5,822 nt of DNA from Faecalicatena sp. (lineage in GTDB: Bacteria; Bacillota; Clostridia; Lachnospirales; Lachnospiraceae): contig VSNK01000323.1 in assembly GCA_009774255.1 (NCBI GenBank), forward strand, positions 1 through 5,822, in the 5' to 3' direction. Under the pieces are notes generated by a model. The model ran no database searches, was not told the DNA's origin, and saw only the letters and a list, made by a program, of their open reading frames with translations. Numbering within the stretch: the stretch's first letter is position 1; every line of letters starts with the position of its first letter. Positions 4,079 through 5,822 of the stretch are shown piece by piece. Position numbers and translations under genes: made by a program.

Positions 4079-4918
4079 ATGAGAACCGTAAAGGAAGTGT
4101 CCGAAATTACCGGGGTAAGTATTCGGACGCTGCGGTATTATGATGAAATCGGTCTGCTGAAACCGACTGCATTTACGGAGTCGGGCTATCGTTTATATGA
4201 CAACAAGGCTATCGAAAGGCTGCAAGAAATTATATTTTTCCGGGAACTGGAAATTCCGCTGGTGTACATCAGGGAAATCATGGATAACCCGGATTATGAT
4301 AAAAAGCAGACTTTATCGATGCAGAAATCCCTGTTGGAGCAGAAGCGAAATCGGCTGAACGGGATCATCGAACTGATCACTGATATCATGAAGGGAGACA
4401 ATGCAATGAGTTTTGAAGGATTCAGTAATGAGGAAATACAGACAATCTTAGATCATACATTTTCCTGTATGTCAAAAGAGGGCCTGGAAGAGCAGGCGAA
4501 ACAACATGGCGGTATGGAGAAATATCGGGAGTACCTGACAGCAGGTTTTCAGAATGAACAGGTCATGGCAGATATATTTCGCTGGTACGGCGGCAAGGGG
4601 AAGGCTTTGGGAGCAATACTACAGTCCGATGGGAGCGTCGGGAGATTTGAGAAGCCTCAGGAGGAAATTGCAAAGATCTATCGGCAGTTCATGAAAGCAA
4701 AAGAAACGGATGATGATGAGCTTGCGGGAAATACGGTTAAGCAGCTTGCGGAAATTTATAAGGAGCTGTTTATGCTAGATAATGCGAGAAATATCCTGCT
4801 GGATCTGGCAAAGGAATATCTGCAGAAACAGAAGCTGGCAGAGGTAACGGACAGCCAGTATGGGGAGGGCTGTTCGGAGTATGCCGCGCAGGCAATCCGG
4901 AAGTATTACGGGATATAA
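4079..4918 (+). CDS. MerR-family regulator with TipAS antibiotic-recognition domain
   Basis: A 279-residue TipAL-like regulator. Residues 1-70 are the MerR winged helix, with VSEITGVSIRTLRYYDEIG (7-25), the classic recognition helix and RYY wing start, and GYRLYD (36-41). A coiled coil follows (about 75-106), giving the dimer. Residues from about 113 to 275 match the TipAS type: FSNEEIQ, a helix-rich core with EQAKQHGG and YGGKGKALG, and a C-terminal ARNILLDLAKEYLQ helix. TipAS domains bind thiopeptides and other drugs or peptides, and the protein then activates promoters with long spacers. The start at 4079 has AAGGAGG (4062-4068) 10 nt upstream. The likely targets are its own promoter and perhaps the following flavin reductase gene or the divergent ABC operon. 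The ligand cannot be read from sequence. No strong terminator follows the stop. Confidence 0.92.
   Translation: MRTVKEVSEITGVSIRTLRYYDEIGLLKPTAFTESGYRLYDNKAIERLQEIIFFRELEIPLVYIREIMDNPDYDKKQTLSMQKSLLEQKRNRLNGIIELITDIMKGDNAMSFEGFSNEEIQTILDHTFSCMSKEGLEEQAKQHGGMEKYREYLTAGFQNEQVMADIFRWYGGKGKALGAILQSDGSVGRFEKPQEEIAKIYRQFMKAKETDDDELAGNTVKQLAEIYKELFMLDNARNILLDLAKEYLQKQKLAEVTDSQYGEGCSEYAAQAIRKYYGI
4391..4408 (+). promoter_or_regulatory. Internal ribosome binding site and start for a TipAS-only product
   Basis: AAGGGAG (4391-4397) stands 8 nt before an in-frame ATG (4406-4408), codon 110 of the MerR gene. Initiation here would yield a 170-residue protein (4406-4918) starting MSFEGF and containing only the drug-binding domain. 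Streptomyces tipA is known to produce such a short form, TipAS, from an internal start, so position and spacing are suggestive. Whether it is used here is not known. Confidence 0.5.
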
Positions 4919-4953
4919 AAAATGGTTTTTTTCGCCTGGCAATCATACTCTTC

Positions 4954-4982
4954 GTGACAGTTCCTGAAAAATGGTGTAATAT
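4954..4982 (+). promoter_or_regulatory. Promoter of the flavin reductase-rubredoxin gene
   Basis: GTGACA (4954-4959, five of six) and TAATAT (4977-4982) are 17 bp apart, a normal sigma-A spacing. The start would fall near 4989, inside the palindrome at 4985-5019. The gene therefore seems to have its own control in addition to any read-through from the MerR gene. Confidence 0.55.
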
Positions 4983-4984
4983 AG

Positions 4985-5019
4985 AATTATGGTAACTGTC
5001 CTGAGTAGTTACCATAATT
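4985..5019 (+). promoter_or_regulatory. 13-bp inverted repeat at the transcription start, probable operator
   Basis: AATTATGGTAACT (4985-4997) is perfectly repeated in inverse as AGTTACCATAATT (5007-5019) with a 9-bp spacer. It begins 3 bp after the -10 box and ends 9 bp before the ribosome binding site. A second inverted pair, GACAGTT (4956-4962) and AACTGTC (4994-5000), links the -35 region to its left arm. This arrangement suits a repressor site; RNA copied from it would also form a leader hairpin. Confidence 0.6.
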
Positions 5020-5042
5020 TACAGAAGCGAAGGAGAAGGTCT

Positions 5043-5663
5043 ATGGATAAAAAAGCAATGTACAAGTTGACTTACGGATTATTTGTTTTGACAGCAAAGA
5101 TGGATGGAAAGGATAACGGATGTATTATTAACACGGCCATTCAGGCAGCATCCGAGCCGAACCAGGTAAGTATCGCGGTAAATAAAGCGAATTTTACCCA
5201 CGAAATGATCATGCGGACGGGAGCGTTTACCGTATCCGTCATCAGTCAGGACGCAGATTTTGAGCTCTTCAAAAGATTCGGATTCCAGTCCGGAAGAGAC
5301 ACAGATAAATTTGACGGATTTTCAGGCTGTCAGACAGGGGCAAATGGTATTCGGTATATCACGGAGGGTACGAATGCGTATATTTCCGTGAAAGTGGAAA
5401 AAACACTAGATTTGGGTTCTCATACCATGTTCATAGGGACAATCACGGATATGGAGGTCCTGAGCGAGACTTTATCCGTAACCTATGAGTACTATCAGAA
5501 TCACATCAAGCCAAAACCGCAGGCTGCCGGAAAGACAAAGGACGGACAGACGATATGGCGCTGCCGGATCTGTGGCTATGAATATACAGGAGCGGAACTG
5601 CCGGAGGATTTCATCTGCCCGCTGTGCAAGCATCCGGCGTCCGATTTTGAAAAAGTAGTATAA
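5043..5663 (+). CDS. Flavin reductase-rubredoxin fusion (Hrb-like)
   Basis: A 206-residue cytoplasmic redox protein. Residues 1-150 form a flavin reductase-like split barrel that binds FMN: YKLTYGLFVLTA (7-18), NGCIINTAIQAAS (25-37), GAFTVSVIS (60-68) and FGFQSGRDTDKF (78-89). After a linker rich in Lys/Pro, residues 172-206 form a rubredoxin-type iron site with Cys174, Cys177, Cys192 and Cys195 as ligands (CRICGY and CPLCK). The two Cys pairs are only 14 residues apart, as in the short rubrerythrin type of domain. The organisation resembles high-molecular-weight rubredoxin, which passes electrons from NAD(P)H to flavodiiron proteins or other oxygen and peroxide detoxifying enzymes in anaerobes. 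The start at 5043 is set by AAGGAG (5030-5035), 7 nt upstream; an ATG at 4989 lies inside the operator and has no ribosome site. It follows the MerR gene by 124 bp on the same strand. Confidence 0.93.
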   Translation: MDKKAMYKLTYGLFVLTAKMDGKDNGCIINTAIQAASEPNQVSIAVNKANFTHEMIMRTGAFTVSVISQDADFELFKRFGFQSGRDTDKFDGFSGCQTGANGIRYITEGTNAYISVKVEKTLDLGSHTMFIGTITDMEVLSETLSVTYEYYQNHIKPKPQAAGKTKDGQTIWRCRICGYEYTGAELPEDFICPLCKHPASDFEKVV

Positions 5664-5702
5664 AGATAAGGCGCTGTAGAAAAAACTGATACAGATTGCG
5701 CA

Positions 5703-5727
5703 GGATAGCGCATTTACTGCGCTATCC
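5703..5727. repeat. Perfect 10-bp hairpin downstream of the rubredoxin gene
   Basis: GGATAGCGCA (5703-5712) pairs with TGCGCTATCC (5718-5727) around the loop TTTAC. There is no T-run on the plus side; on the minus side a run of six T comes 17 nt later. It may stabilise the 3' end of the transcript or end transcription inefficiently. Confidence 0.5.
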
Positions 5728-5783
5728 GTACAAAATATACTGAGCGGCAGAGTTCTCCGGTGCTCTGTAAATGTCCCTATGGC

Positions 5784-5814
5784 TCCTTGAAATCGTTTGC
5801 AAGGATTTCCTTAT
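5784..5814 (+). terminator. Weak candidate terminator after the rubredoxin gene
   Basis: TCCTTG (5784-5789) pairs with CAAGGA (5800-5805), with three inner A-T pairs next to a bulged G, and is followed by the T-rich TTTCCTTATT. The stem is AT-rich and the T-run is interrupted, so efficiency would be low. Confidence 0.25.
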
Positions 5815-5822
5815 TATACGAC

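Noticed and set aside
4917..4931. Possible terminator after the MerR gene (A-run, TGG, T-run)
   Set aside because: The stem would be only A-T pairs with a 3-nt loop; too weak to call.
4989..5042. Upstream ATG extending the flavin reductase by 18 residues
   Set aside because: It falls at the predicted transcription start inside the palindrome, lacks a ribosome site, and adds an unrelated basic stretch.
5700..5822. Open minus-strand stretches at the right edge (stops at about 5777 and in the hairpin at 5703-5727)
   Set aside because: They could be the tail of a gene beyond the window, but 14-32 codons with no recognisable motif are not enough.

Overview
The window looks like chromosomal DNA from a low-to-mid GC Gram-positive anaerobe, most likely a clostridial gut-type bacterium (Lachnospiraceae-like). 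This rests on strong AAGGAGG-type ribosome binding sites, a GntR(YtrA-type)/ABC cassette, a TPP-riboswitch-controlled ECF thiamine transporter S component, and a flavin reductase fused to rubredoxin. The taxon is an inference from gene style; no marker gene is present.

Layout. Positions 1-840 are degraded or accessory. They hold a weak minus-strand hypothetical ORF (78-347), a 172-bp imperfect palindrome (211-382), and a plus-strand ORF (439-828) that starts like an ECF sigma factor but continues as something else and ends inside a 37-nt hairpin. Positions 876-1632 form a thiamine unit: promoter, TPP riboswitch and thiT. Convergent to it, on the minus strand, is a three-gene operon read 3780 -> 1745: a YtrA-type GntR regulator, an ABC ATPase (11-bp overlap) and a six-helix membrane protein, the likely permease. 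The ATPase and membrane-protein genes are separated by 235 bp packed with palindromes and tandem repeats. Divergent from the GntR gene, on the plus strand, is a MerR regulator with a TipAS drug-recognition domain (4079-4918), followed by a flavin reductase-rubredoxin gene (5043-5663) with its own promoter and a large operator-like palindrome. The last 159 bases hold two hairpins and no supportable gene.

How it works together. ThiT would take up thiamine with a shared ECF module encoded elsewhere, and the riboswitch would shut it off when TPP is plentiful. The GntR-ABC operon is built like self-repressed stress or efflux cassettes, with operator-like repeats on its promoter. The MerR-TipAS gene has a MerR-style promoter with a 19-bp spacer and an internal start that could yield a stand-alone drug-binding domain, as in Streptomyces tipA.

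The most unusual content is non-coding: (i) two 37-nt hairpins of the same design 3.1 kb apart; (ii) tandem degenerate copies of the 3' ends of both ABC-operon genes, each lying just beyond the stop codon; (iii) two large nested or imperfect palindromes resembling non-autonomous mobile elements. I see no CRISPR array, tRNA, rRNA or intact transposase. No complete new defence or biosynthetic system is evident.
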